Origin: Candidatus Cloacimonetes bacterium HGW-Cloacimonetes-2
GTDB taxonomy: Bacteria; Cloacimonadota; Cloacimonadia; Cloacimonadales; Cloacimonadaceae
Direction: 5' to 3'
NCBI GenBank assembly: GCA_002842035.1
Contig: PHBP01000002.1
Span: 62,001-126,000 of the forward strand
DNA: 64,000 nucleotides
Position numbers and translations under genes: made by a program. Numbering within the stretch: the stretch's first letter is position 1; each line of letters opens with the position of its first letter. The notes below the pieces were generated by a model. The model saw only the letters and a program-made list of their open reading frames with translations. It had not been told where the DNA came from and did not search any database. This document shows positions 28,153 to 38,400 of the stretch, piece by piece.

Positions 28153-30098
28153 TCTTTCCTCTTACTATGCTTCCATCTGCCAAAACCTGCAGATATCCCA
28201 TCAGTACAGACCATTATCTTATCAGCGTTAATAATGTCCAGCAAAATGACTAATGCCTGTGAACTGATCCCCATAATTGCTGTATCAGAGACATTGGTGG
28301 AGATTGCTTTGCCTGAATCCGACTTACCTTCCTCTACATACTTTCTAAGATATAATAAATCATTCTTGGAGATTTGCACCAGTTCTTTTCTGTAGAGCGG
28401 CTTAACTGATTTATTGATAACCTGATACAAAAGTGCAGTCGTCAATCCAACGCTTATCACCCTATCAATCACATTATCTCCGATACATGCAACAAAGCTT
28501 TGTAGCCTTTTTACAAAAGCGTCAAAGCCGCAACTTTCCTCATAGAGATCGAGTAAGCCTATATCAATGCTTTGTGAACGAGCTATCTTCTTCGACACAA
28601 CATATATGAGTTCAATACTGCGTCCACCAATATCGATGATCAAATTCTTGCCACCACCCAAATATGGTCTGGCAGCCCAATAAGCCATTTTTGATTCATC
28701 CTTCCCGGATAATATCCTAAGCTCTTCCCCACTCCTGGTTTTGATCCATTCTGTGATGATGTTAATATTCTCTGCCTTACGGGCAATAGCAGTAGCCAGA
28801 TAATCCTTATCAGAGGTTATTGATTTGTCAATTGCCTGTATTTGCTTGATAGCTCTCTTGGTCCTATCAAGCCCTGCTTTCTGAACATTCCTGCCATCAT
28901 AATGCCTTCCCAGCCCGGTACTCAGCTGAGTCTGGTGGATAGGAATACCACGGTCAGCATCGAACAGGCAGTAATTAAGATTGTTCGATCCTATATCATA
29001 AACCGATCTAAGTTTACCATATTTCTTAACAATTATATAATCTACAATGATCCTTGCTGCTATCTCAGCATTACGATTGCGATACATTGATGGAATTCTC
29101 TGATCCCGTGGTTTAATCGCTTGTTTGATCAATCGCTTCCATTCAGCTTTTGTTCCCGAAATCAGCTCATACTTGACAGGATACTTGTCCAAGCCCATCA
29201 CCAAGACCCCATCTTCAGGATAATCTGGTCTGGATTGATAGATGATTGGCTTTCCAAACTGCGCTGCTTCAGCAAAGCTGCTGTAACCGGGCTTTGTCAC
29301 CAATATATCGGCTGCTTTTACATAATCAATGAAATCATCTTCTTTAGAGATATATATATGGTTTGAAGCTACGATACTGCTATCTGGAGATACTATTAAT
29401 CCGTTATAGACCTTACACAGCTCCTCAATCTTCATCCGAAGACCCTCTTCTCCCCCACTACTTACCAATATAAGGGGTGTCTTCTTATCTATGCCACACT
29501 TATCACGTATATCCAGGTATCGATCTTTCTTTCTCGCTAACAAACCTAGCTTCGCTGCATTTGGAAAACCACAAATACTCATATTGCTAGAAAATGGAAG
29601 CCTGTAGCTTCTATCCACAATATTGTAAAGTCCATAGATCTTATTCAATATAGTGCGCATACTCCGATCAGTCCTGTATAGGGTTACATAGATATAAAAC
29701 CAATCAAAGTTGCTGATGGCAAAGACCGGAATACCAGCATAGGCCGCTGCTTCGCATGCCAGGAAGGGCACATCACAAATGATCAAATCGATCTGATTGG
29801 CTCTTAGAAAGTCAATCTCAGTATCCAGAATTGTATTACGGTTGGAAAGCAGATCAATCAGATCAGTTTTAGTTCTCACCAAGTTGACAGTCAAGCCTTC
29901 ATCGTGTCTTACCCCAAAATCCAGATTGGCTTCTGAAACTTCAGAAAGTCCATTTATCAATCCACCAAAGAGATGGCGGGGGCGATTTGTCCGGATAAAG
30001 GTATAGATACCATATTTGTTTAGTTCTTCTGCCAGAGCTGCCATTCTGGTAGCGTGTCCAAAACCATGATTGGAGGGATAGATGGCGAATTTTAACAC
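28149..30098 (-). CDS. Fusion of a GT-B-like glycosyltransferase and a Ppx/GppA phosphatase domain
   Basis: A 649-residue protein with two unrelated halves. Residues 1-355 look like a GT-B glycosyltransferase or L-arabinokinase-type N-domain: the NHGFGHATR start, LIICDVPFLACEAAAYAGIP, LILVSSGGEEG and the donor-site stretch TKPGYSSFAEAAQFGKPIIY. Residues about 365-640 look like a Ppx/GppA exopolyphosphatase: VYDIGSNNLNY, then LSGKDESKMAYWAA (degenerate against the usual LSGEEEA), then NLIIDIGGRSIELIYV. The start is GTG at 30098. It lies between the NusG-II gene and miaB, overlapping miaB by 4 bp. The fused function is unknown to me. Confidence 0.75.
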   Translation of the reverse strand: MLKFAIYPSNHGFGHATRMAALAEELNKYGIYTFIRTNRPRHLFGGLINGLSEVSEANLDFGVRHDEGLTVNLVRTKTDLIDLLSNRNTILDTEIDFLRANQIDLIICDVPFLACEAAAYAGIPVFAISNFDWFYIYVTLYRTDRSMRTILNKIYGLYNIVDRSYRLPFSSNMSICGFPNAAKLGLLARKKDRYLDIRDKCGIDKKTPLILVSSGGEEGLRMKIEELCKVYNGLIVSPDSSIVASNHIYISKEDDFIDYVKAADILVTKPGYSSFAEAAQFGKPIIYQSRPDYPEDGVLVMGLDKYPVKYELISGTKAEWKRLIKQAIKPRDQRIPSMYRNRNAEIAARIIVDYIIVKKYGKLRSVYDIGSNNLNYCLFDADRGIPIHQTQLSTGLGRHYDGRNVQKAGLDRTKRAIKQIQAIDKSITSDKDYLATAIARKAENINIITEWIKTRSGEELRILSGKDESKMAYWAARPYLGGGKNLIIDIGGRSIELIYVVSKKIARSQSIDIGLLDLYEESCGFDAFVKRLQSFVACIGDNVIDRVISVGLTTALLYQVINKSVKPLYRKELVQISKNDLLYLRKYVEEGKSDSGKAISTNVSDTAIMGISSQALVILLDIINADKIMVCTDGISAGFGRWKHSKRKD

Positions 30099-30109
30099 TT
30101 AATCTCTTC

Positions 30110-30472
30110 TCATTGGGCTATCAAAGCTTTGTTGCCCTCACGATTCCTAATCTCTACCACTAATTCATTTGGTAAACAGATGATCGGTAAGCTGCTGCTG
30201 GCACCTTGTTTTACGCAGCGTTTATCCGGACAATCCGCTTCTATCATTTTTACTTTTCCGTTTTTGATTTCAACAGCATTATGCTCATCAATTCTAATGA
30301 TTCTATCAATTGCTATGGGATACTCACCCCTGAATCTGCCTTGTTTATAGATCAGTACCATAGCATCGTCCGGGCTGTTTCTTCTATAAATTAGCATTCC
30401 GATTGCTAAGGTTACTAGCACTGTTATCAAGATTAGATCTGCTATGCTTAAGTTTTTTACTATGCTTTTCAC
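30110..30472 (-). CDS. NusG domain II-containing membrane-anchored protein
   Basis: A 120-residue protein with one N-terminal hydrophobic helix (about 12-30) and a NusG-II-type beta barrel (about 40-118) with the family cysteine pair CPDKRC. Such proteins are common in anaerobes and often sit near Rnf, ApbE or isoprenoid genes, but their role is unproven. The start is GTG at 30472, overlapping the radical-SAM stop (GTGA). Confidence 0.8.
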   Translation of the reverse strand: MKSIVKNLSIADLILITVLVTLAIGMLIYRRNSPDDAMVLIYKQGRFRGEYPIAIDRIIRIDEHNAVEIKNGKVKMIEADCPDKRCVKQGASSSLPIICLPNELVVEIRNREGNKALIAQ

Positions 30473-31455
30473 GCAAACACACCTGTTATAACGGACCTGC
30501 AGTACTTACAAGATCCATCCCCTGTAATCATTAGTTCGCTTTGAAGTCGATCACGTGTAATCAGTGTTTGTCCACAGCTTGGACATTTAGTACTGATGTA
30601 TTCACTAACTCCGATATTGCCGGCATATACGAAATGCATCTTGTCTGATGCTATCTTGCACGCCTCGATGACAATACCAATTTCTGTAGCTTCAATCCTC
30701 GCTTTATAAGCAGGATGATAAGCCGAGAAGTGGATGGGTATGTCTTTGCTAATCCCGGAGCAAATCTCTATCAAGCGATTAAAATCGTCCGGAGCATCAT
30801 TCTCGGTAGGAATGATGAGATTGGTTATCTCCAGGTGCACTTTCCTCTTTAACACTGTCTTTATTGCTGCGATCACTGGCTCGATTGATCCCTTGCATGC
30901 TCGTTTGTAAAACTCATCACTTGCAGATTTTATATCTATGTTCATTGCTTTTACATAGCTACAGAGCTCTTCCAATGGCTCAATGTTTACATAGCCATTG
31001 GTCACTAATACTATATCAATTCCATTTGCCAGGCACGCGAAGTCCTTTATATACTCAAACCAGGTAATCGGTTCTGTATAGGTAAAGGCTACTTGTTTCA
31101 AACCATTACTCAAAACAAGTTCATTTAGTGCTTCCGGGCTTAGCTCTATTGTCTTGCACTCCAGTAGGCTGATTTGGTAGTTCTGGCAAAAGTAACAGCC
31201 CAGATTACAAGAATTAGGTCCCAAAGATAGAATCTGGCTTCCCGGTCTAAAGTGGTAGAGGGGCTTTTTCTCGATCGGATCAATTGCAATACCGGTACAT
31301 TTGGCATAATTTGTAGCATACAAGGTTCCTGCATGGTTGGTTCTACTACGGCAAATCCCGCTCCTACCATCCGGGATGATACAATAATGCGGACACAAAT
31401 CGCATCTCACATTATTGTCTTCCAGTTTGGTCCAGTATTCCGCTAACCGATCCAT
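30469..31455 (-). CDS. AmmeMemoRadiSam-type radical SAM enzyme
   Basis: A 328-residue radical SAM protein of the group formerly called pyruvate formate-lyase activating enzyme-like. The cluster motif is C83-x3-C87-x2-C90 (CNLGCYFC). An N-terminal cysteine group (C18, C21, C25, C35) and a C-terminal zinc ribbon (CPSCG ... CKYC) flank the barrel. Architecture matches AmmRS, which normally works with Memo and AMMECR1 proteins; neither partner is in this window. The ATG overlaps the waaA stop by 13 bp. Confidence 0.85.
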   Translation of the reverse strand: MDRLAEYWTKLEDNNVRCDLCPHYCIIPDGRSGICRSRTNHAGTLYATNYAKCTGIAIDPIEKKPLYHFRPGSQILSLGPNSCNLGCYFCQNYQISLLECKTIELSPEALNELVLSNGLKQVAFTYTEPITWFEYIKDFACLANGIDIVLVTNGYVNIEPLEELCSYVKAMNIDIKSASDEFYKRACKGSIEPVIAAIKTVLKRKVHLEITNLIIPTENDAPDDFNRLIEICSGISKDIPIHFSAYHPAYKARIEATEIGIVIEACKIASDKMHFVYAGNIGVSEYISTKCPSCGQTLITRDRLQSELMITGDGSCKYCRSVITGVFA

Positions 31456-32681
31456 CTTCCTATGCTATCCAAATGCTTATCTAGTGATTTGCTGTTTTCT
31501 TCCAAGACACTTTTTGCTGCAAGTCCCATTTGTGATCTCATTTGAGGATCATCCAGTAAGTATTTTACGTCTGTTTCAAGCTTTGATGCCTTAGATATCT
31601 TGATTCCGCCTCTAATACTGAGTTGTCTTACGGAATCACGACAGGAGTTGTGGTATTGTCCCATTATGATCGCCCTGGAGTAATAAGAAGGCTCTAGGGG
31701 ATTATGCCCACCAAAGTCATAAAATGATCCGCCAACAATCGCCAAGTCACAAACAGCATAAGCTTCGTTTAAATGCCCCAGGACATCTATGATATGAATC
31801 GGTTTTACCTCCTCTCCACTGGAATGCAAGCTATACTCCATACTGCTTAATAGCTCGCTTACTTCTTTGATCCGCTTGGGATGCCTGATGGCTATGATCA
31901 GTTTCAATCCCCGGTATTGTCTATTGAGCTTTTGAAATACCTGAAGGATCAAGCGCTCTTCACCGGGACGACTACTTCCAAAGCAGATCACTAGGTCGCT
32001 ATCCAGATATCCCCATTGCTTTCTCACTGTCATTCGATCATAGTCAGTCAGATTCAAGGCATACTTTAGATTACCGCTATATTCAGCTTTTATCCCAAAT
32101 ACATACTCAAATCTTGCTTTATCATCTTCAGTCTGGCAATTGATCTCTTTGATTGCTCTGCCCAAGTATCTTACCAAGCGGCTGAATCGCATATATCGGA
32201 TATGGGTCTTATCCGTCATCCTTGCATTGAGGAATACCACAGGAACTTGCTTCCCGGCTGCCCAAGCAAGCATATTCGGCCATATCTCTGTTTCCATTAT
32301 TAAAATCAAGCTGGGATTAATCATCTTTAGCTGCCTTTGTCTAAGATGATAAACGTCCAGAACAGCGAGATCTGCCCTGATCCTGCTATCGATCTGCGAA
32401 GCTATCTTCAAGCCTGTCAATGTAGTCGTTGTAATATGTATCTGCTTCTCCGGATACTTATCCAAGATCTGTCTTACTAGTGCTTTAAGTGCGTTGATCT
32501 CACCTACTGATGCACAGTGAACCAGTATCCCACCCTGGCTATCAGGAGCTTTGGGTCTGATAGCAGCGATATAACCTTTTGATCGTAATATGGGCACAAT
32601 GATAGGATAGGTGATTAGATAGATCAATTCACTCAGGACTTGATACATTGTTAGAAGCAGGATCGCCGATATGTTCTTCAT
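31443..32681 (-). CDS. waaA: 3-deoxy-D-manno-octulosonic acid transferase WaaA (KdtA)
   Basis: A 412-residue Kdo transferase that adds Kdo to lipid IVA on the cytoplasmic side of the inner membrane. It has an N-terminal hydrophobic anchor (LLLTMYQVLSELIYLI), the acceptor-binding VHCASVGEINA and LIIMETEIWPN segments, FLNARM, the CFGSSRPGEE loop and the donor-site GGHNPLEP. A longer reading frame extends upstream, but it runs through the terminator and tRNA gene, so the ATG at 32681 is chosen. This ATG lies only about 17 bp after the tRNA terminator, leaving little room for a promoter. Confidence 0.95.
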   Translation of the reverse strand: MKNISAILLLTMYQVLSELIYLITYPIIVPILRSKGYIAAIRPKAPDSQGGILVHCASVGEINALKALVRQILDKYPEKQIHITTTTLTGLKIASQIDSRIRADLAVLDVYHLRQRQLKMINPSLILIMETEIWPNMLAWAAGKQVPVVFLNARMTDKTHIRYMRFSRLVRYLGRAIKEINCQTEDDKARFEYVFGIKAEYSGNLKYALNLTDYDRMTVRKQWGYLDSDLVICFGSSRPGEERLILQVFQKLNRQYRGLKLIIAIRHPKRIKEVSELLSSMEYSLHSSGEEVKPIHIIDVLGHLNEAYAVCDLAIVGGSFYDFGGHNPLEPSYYSRAIIMGQYHNSCRDSVRQLSIRGGIKISKASKLETDVKYLLDDPQMRSQMGLAAKSVLEENSKSLDKHLDSIGRWIG

Positions 32682-32697
32682 TTGATTTCCATATAAG

Positions 32698-32724
32698 TAA
32701 AAAAGGACGCCACAAGTGGCGTCC
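32698..32724 (-). terminator. Rho-independent terminator after tRNA-Asp
   Basis: A perfect 9-bp stem GGACGCCAC / GTGGCGTCC with a 2-base loop, followed on the minus strand by a run of seven T. It lies just after the CCA end of tRNA-Asp and before waaA. Confidence 0.9.
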
Positions 32725-32730
32725 AATCTA

Positions 32731-32808
32731 TGGCGGGAGCGACGAGACTCGAACTCGCGGCCTTCTGCGTGACAGGCAGACGTTCTAACCAAACTGAACT
32801 ACGCCCCC
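32731..32808 (-). tRNA. tRNA-Asp (anticodon GUC)
   Basis: The minus strand folds as a 78-nt tRNA. The acceptor stem pairs GGGGGCG with CGCUCCC (one G-U pair). The anticodon arm reads CTGCCTGTCACGCAG with anticodon GUC, and the T-arm contains GAGTTCGAGTCTC. Discriminator G and an encoded CCA end complete it. The anticodon-arm sequence is that typical of bacterial tRNA-Asp. Confidence 0.96.
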
Positions 32809-32835
32809 AGCGCTGTTCAAATAACGTTGATTGAA

Positions 32836-32866
32836 GGCATATTTCCGGCAGCCCTTTTTTTGTCAA
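32836..32866 (-). promoter_or_regulatory. Putative sigma70-like promoter of tRNA-Asp
   Basis: On the minus strand a perfect TTGACA (32866-32861) is followed by TATGCC (32841-32836). The spacing is 19 bp, longer than ideal. It lies about 28 bp upstream of the tRNA 5' end. Confidence 0.5.
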
Positions 32867-32941
32867 GAACAAAATATCATTTCCTTTGCATCCCTGCTTG
32901 GGCTCCTTTTGAAAATACGCCTCGTGCTGCTTCATAAGCTA

Positions 32942-35470
32942 TTATCTGGCATTTGCTTGAATAGACCAGTGTTCCGGGCTTACAATTCTTCCGTTTCCTC
33001 TTCTGATGATCGAATCTCCTGATTCGATTCTGGCACCTTCCATCAATACAATAGTTCCATCTAATATCAACTTTGCCTTGCTCTCAAATCTTAAGACTGC
33101 TCCAGGCATTAGTATCAACCTGGCGTTCTGGCCGATTGTGAGTTTTGATTTGCGTGACATTACGCAATCTCCGGTTATCATTGCTTCACCATCGATCTGG
33201 TTACTGCCTCGAAATCGTTCAGGCATAGTCCCCACTAGTTTATACAACCTGCCTTCTCCGGCAGGAAGGTCGATTACCACATTTCTTCCTGATCCCACTT
33301 GCATAGTACCATCAAAAGGATCATACATTGCAGGATACTTGCCCGTCAATCTAGCTGCAGATCTGCTGAGTCTGATGTTAAGCTGTTGAGGGTTAGCCTC
33401 GGGGAAGCACCTCTCATATTCTTGTGGTGCTACAAACTTAGCTTCTTCATATTGACTACTGGCACGGAAGTAATTTCCTCTGCGATTCAATACAAATAGG
33501 TAATCCAGACCATCGAGGTTCTTATAATTTGCCACTTGGATGTAACCGGAATAGGGTGCATTGGTCTCTGATGGCAAATGGATGTTGCTGATTCCGATCG
33601 CTCTTTCGTATGTATTCGCCCGGTTTGATCCGGTCTTTAATACTCTGGTATCCTGCCAGCGCATTCCTCTGATCATCGTCCCATACAGCTTGACTCTCGG
33701 ATTACTCTCAGCAACTGCTCTCCAGGTGATGGAATCGACCACTACCGGCTCGTATTGCCCTCGATCTGAGTAAGATGTCATCACAGAGTGATCGCCGTAT
33801 CCAGCTCTTGTTTGGAAGCTTTGGAATCGGTAATGATAGACTCCATCTGCGCCATAGCACAATGGTAAGTAGTTCAGTACTTTCTGAGTTGCAACAGGCG
33901 CTTGCACCCAGCCAGTCCATTGATCTCTTCCTCCGATATTCGCCCAACGTCCAAATGTCTGCACGATCGGATAAAACTTTCTGCCTTCTGCTTCAAGGGA
34001 GTAAGTCTTTGCCATACGGTAAGACCTATCCACTTTAAATTCGTACAAATCCTGAATAAATGGTACATCCTCGGAATCTCCCCGACCGTTCCAATTCATT
34101 TCCGGTATCACAGGATAGATATCCGTAGCCATAATGCTTGGCTCTGCGATATCCCGAAAAGCTTCCAGATGATTGTAATACTTCTTTTGCTTCGCATCTA
34201 TCACCATCTGCTGATTCAGATAGTCGTAATTTGCTGTAAAGAATTCCACATCAATCCCATTGAATAGATTTTCGACGGTCTTGTAAGTCTCAAACATACC
34301 CTGAAACGGCTCATCGTGGCTATACATTCCTGCGATATTGCCCCTACTCTGATTACGCAGTTGTTCCCAACGTCTAATCACTCCATTGCGGTAGGTGTTA
34401 TTCATTGTTCTCATATCGTAATGGATCTGATTTTCAATCTCTATCCAATCGAGGTATAGATCACACCTACCTCTGGACCATAGTCTGGGATTTAGATTGA
34501 TCAATCTTAGCGTAGTTCCCGATGGATCAGTTGCCGGGTTGTTATCAAAATCATCTGTCAGTATTCCTGCCTGGATCAATTCTGCATAAGCCAGTTTGAG
34601 TTCCACCGTAATATATTGAGCTTCAGGACCTGCTGCTTTTAGATCTCTCAGTGTCAAATCAGTTTGTCTTACGATACTGCCGTTGCTTATTGATGATCTA
34701 TGCCCGATGGGAGTCATATTACGTGAGAAACCAGTTCCTTCCAGCCTGAGCCCTTGGGCGGAGAAGCTTAGCAATGTGTCGGAAAGAGCGAGGTTTTGAT
34801 CGAGATTGTCGATCTTGATTCTATATCTTACATAGAAGTATTGGTTCTCATATCCGGGGGGATTGGTCTTGAAAACATCCCAAAGCTTACTGGCACGGCT
34901 ATAACCACCCCATTTATTTATCCATCTGTACTTCAGATCGGTATAAGCATAGCCTTCGCCCTCTCCCCTTCTAAGTAACCATGCGTAACCATAGGACGCG
35001 CTGGTATCCGGGATAGCCCTGCCCAATCTGCGTAGATGAGCTTCATCTCTGGAGGCATACCAATACTGGCTCTTCTGGCTATCACCGGGTTTTACATCAG
35101 CTTCGCTGGAAAACTCTGCTTCAAACCTGTTTGATACATTAGTGGATAGCGCTCCAATCGCATAGTGCATCAGGTTGTTTGGATCATTCGACCAGCTTCT
35201 GTCATAGATCAGAGCATCAATTCCATATCTATCCAGGATATCAAAGAGAGTTGGCAGATCATTTTCCCTGCTATCGGTCTCGATCAGAGTAGAATTATAG
35301 CCCAGAGTCTGTAGATTCCGGCTGATCTCTTCTCTATTCTGATAAAAGAAGGGAAAGCTATTGCGGATATTGGTATAAGTCCCCAGGGGGAATTCCGCTG
35401 AGTGCTTGGCGCTGTAAAGCCCGGTTGACAGGCAGATCAGGACTGATAGTACTAAAAGTATTCTCTTCAT
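32942..35470 (-). CDS. Large secreted protein, unknown family
   Basis: An 842-residue exported protein with a signal peptide (KRILLVLSVLICLSTGLYS). I do not recognise the main part, residues 25-760, which is rich in aromatic residues and has acidic clusters around residues 325-480; a glycosidase-like fold is possible but unsupported. The last 90 residues contain short strands (KLTIGQNARLILMPGAVLRF, KLILDGTIVLMEGARI) that look like the rungs of a right-handed beta-helix. There is no C-terminal sorting domain, unlike its upstream neighbour. The ATG at 35470 has AGGAAAGG before it; a GTG at 35482 would overlap the upstream stop. Confidence 0.7.
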   Translation of the reverse strand: MKRILLVLSVLICLSTGLYSAKHSAEFPLGTYTNIRNSFPFFYQNREEISRNLQTLGYNSTLIETDSRENDLPTLFDILDRYGIDALIYDRSWSNDPNNLMHYAIGALSTNVSNRFEAEFSSEADVKPGDSQKSQYWYASRDEAHLRRLGRAIPDTSASYGYAWLLRRGEGEGYAYTDLKYRWINKWGGYSRASKLWDVFKTNPPGYENQYFYVRYRIKIDNLDQNLALSDTLLSFSAQGLRLEGTGFSRNMTPIGHRSSISNGSIVRQTDLTLRDLKAAGPEAQYITVELKLAYAELIQAGILTDDFDNNPATDPSGTTLRLINLNPRLWSRGRCDLYLDWIEIENQIHYDMRTMNNTYRNGVIRRWEQLRNQSRGNIAGMYSHDEPFQGMFETYKTVENLFNGIDVEFFTANYDYLNQQMVIDAKQKKYYNHLEAFRDIAEPSIMATDIYPVIPEMNWNGRGDSEDVPFIQDLYEFKVDRSYRMAKTYSLEAEGRKFYPIVQTFGRWANIGGRDQWTGWVQAPVATQKVLNYLPLCYGADGVYHYRFQSFQTRAGYGDHSVMTSYSDRGQYEPVVVDSITWRAVAESNPRVKLYGTMIRGMRWQDTRVLKTGSNRANTYERAIGISNIHLPSETNAPYSGYIQVANYKNLDGLDYLFVLNRRGNYFRASSQYEEAKFVAPQEYERCFPEANPQQLNIRLSRSAARLTGKYPAMYDPFDGTMQVGSGRNVVIDLPAGEGRLYKLVGTMPERFRGSNQIDGEAMITGDCVMSRKSKLTIGQNARLILMPGAVLRFESKAKLILDGTIVLMEGARIESGDSIIRRGNGRIVSPEHWSIQANAR

Positions 35471-35478
35471 ACCTTTCC

Positions 35479-38400
35479 TCACTTGATCAGCATCATCTTC
35501 AAGGTCTTTGTGGTCCTGTTTGTTCTGATCTTGGCAAAGTAGATTCCGGAGCCGACAGTCCTGTTATTTGTATCTAATCCATTCCAGACAAATTGCTTCA
35601 TCCCGGCAGGACTGATCTCATCGCACAATGTCTTCACCAATTGGCCTCTGATATTGTAGATATCCAGCCTTACCGGTGATTTCTCTGCAAGGTTAAATCT
35701 GATCGTAGTGCTTGGATTAAACGGATTGGGATAGTTCACAAAGGAACTTATGGCAGGGATCACCTCTTCGTCATTGGAGACGTAGAAGTTCCTGATCTTG
35801 ATCGTTCCTTCAATCCAACCTTCACCTTCCGGAAGATAGCTAAAGCTGCTGCCATCATATAGATTGTGGCTGATTCCATTGAGAGTGATTGTCACAGTCC
35901 AGGTCTCAGGGATATTGAGAGTCTGAATATCAAAATTCAAGGGCTCGGCTGAGGGTGACCAAACAGCTATGTTCCATATCTTGGTAGCCTCCGGATTATC
36001 GCCAAATCCGCTTACAAAGTCACGCGAAAGGTGTCTTTCAGTATATGTACTATCCGCCTGAGCTTCACGCTCTATCCTGATATATGTCATATTAGCCGGC
36101 ATATTATAGCTCTTTGGCAAGTCGTAATAAAAGTCATAATCGTTGGTTGCCAAGGCATTCGTTCCCACCGTGACGACATCAGAGTATTGAGAGGAATCAG
36201 TTACCTTCAGCATCATCTCCCAATCTGGGGAAATCGGATAGATGGCATTTTTATCTTGGTATGGCAGGAAGTTTATCTGAGGCTCCAGACTCTGCAAGCC
36301 ATAGTACTTCACGAAAAATGCTTCACATGGCTCAATCATATCAACCTGCTGATACATCCCATTTCTAAAAACATAGACAGCCGGGGATATCAAGCCTTGT
36401 GACAGCATCTCGCCCATTGTAAAGACAGTAGTTCCCAATACAAAGCGGATATCCTTTAAGTGGTAGGTGTGCAGATGCGGATTGGGCACAAAGTTCCATC
36501 CTGTATAGATAGGATAGCTTACCTCGTCTCTCAAGACGGGATTGAGGGTGCTATAGAAGCTGGGCTCCGGATTATTGATCCAATAAGCCATACTAGGCAA
36601 AAAGTCTGTTGTTTCCACAGGTGTTTGATCTATCCAGGTAACTGCTGTAGCTCCATTGCCAAAGACATCAGTAACCGAAAGTAACGATTCCGGCCAGGGA
36701 TTGGAACGCATCTTATAGCCTTCCATATTGCTTACAAAGCTCATTGCCGGCACCATACCAAAAGTGTAGCTGCTAAGAAACCGTGTAACAACACCATCGA
36801 TTGCGGTCACATCGACTGCAAGCTTGCAAGCCTGTAAATCGACCGTCTGCGGAATCAGGTAGTTGAAGCTATTGACCTGGGTAGTCAGATTTTCAGCTAT
36901 TGTGGTCTCATTGGTCGCATTGATGATCTTCAAATCTGCATGATCCACCAGGAAGGGATAGGTATAAGACCAGCTAAAGCTAGCAGTAGTGCCACCCTGA
37001 TAGATCCTATTGGGTTGATATCCGATAGTGGCCTTGGGCTGCAGATTACCCCAGAAGAGATTCATAGTTCTTACATTGCTATTGGCAACGCTAAAGCTAT
37101 ATGGACTGCTGCTCAGGTCGTGCCAGCTTGCTCCATCCTGCAGATAGAGCTTTTCCGCCCTGCCAAAATTGTCTGAAGCCTCGATGTACAATGTCTGTCC
37201 GATGATATCGCTGCGTACGCGCATCACCCAGCTATTGATGGCCTCATCCAGATCATAAAATCCCTTTACTTCTCGGGAAAGAGATGTTCCGCTGCTGCCC
37301 CAATACTGCTGCCAGAAGGCGTTCCAGACATAGTTCGTTCCGCTGGGATTGCCTTTGATTACATCCCAGTAACTATCCTGGCCATCACTGGCAAAAGGAT
37401 TGATCGCGAAACTGATACTATCCTGAGCAGTCCCGGCTGCATTACGGATGCTGATCGTATGGATCGCTACAGGCATAGCTTCCACCGGCACATTGTGTAT
37501 ATACTCGGTATTTGCGCTATTTGTGCTGCTGATCTTGTACATATAAGCGCTATAATTATCTACGTTGTTATCCCACCACTCGTAACTGGTGCTGCCCTGA
37601 GCCAGAGCCGGATTGCTGAGCCAGGAATCCATCATCTCCCAGCCACCGCCTGCTCTGCGATAGATCTTGAAGCCCTGATTGGCAGTCTGTCCGCTTACGT
37701 TCCAGCTTAGTCTGATGGTGTCATCCATACCATGAGCATAGATTGCGGTGATATTAGCTGGTGCTAATGCGGTCGAAACCTGGTTTGATACAATTGAGAA
37801 ATTGCCATTTTTGTCCTTGGCTCTCAAGGCAAAATAGTAGGTATTGGCATTATTGAGCCCTGTCACTGTGATTGATTCTGCTGCCTGAGATGCCAGATAG
37901 GCATTTTGATTGCGTCTAAAGATCTGGAAGTTGTCCGTGCCAATTGGCTGGGTAGCATAGAGCACTTCATAGCTATCAAAATCATAGTCATCGCAACGAT
38001 TCCAGCTAAGAGTCACGCTATTCAGCGAGGGATTGGTCAGCACCAGGTTGCTTGGTGCTGTGGGTGCTGAATCATCGTTCATTTCAAACAGGTCATCCAT
38101 CAGATCGTTCAAATCGCTTACCCACTTCCAGTAGTAGGCAATAAACAGATCATGGGTACGGCTATAGTCCCAACGTCCTTGATTCTGATTCCAGCCATAA
38201 AACCACTTGAGATTGTTCTCGGTCTGTTCGTAGCAATTGGGAAGTTCGTCCATTTCAATATGAAAGAAAGGATCATAGCTATCATAATCTGTCCAGCCGG
38301 ATAATGTATAGATCATCTGCTGATTCTGCGAATAGGCAGGCAGAGTAATCTGATCGTTTACCGGATACTCATTCACCCCATCCGAATAGGTAAAAGCGTG

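Noticed and set aside
31443-32792. Longer waaA reading frame starting at 32792
   Set aside because: The extra 37 codons translate the tRNA-Asp gene and its terminator. The ATG at 32681 begins the usual hydrophobic WaaA N-terminus.
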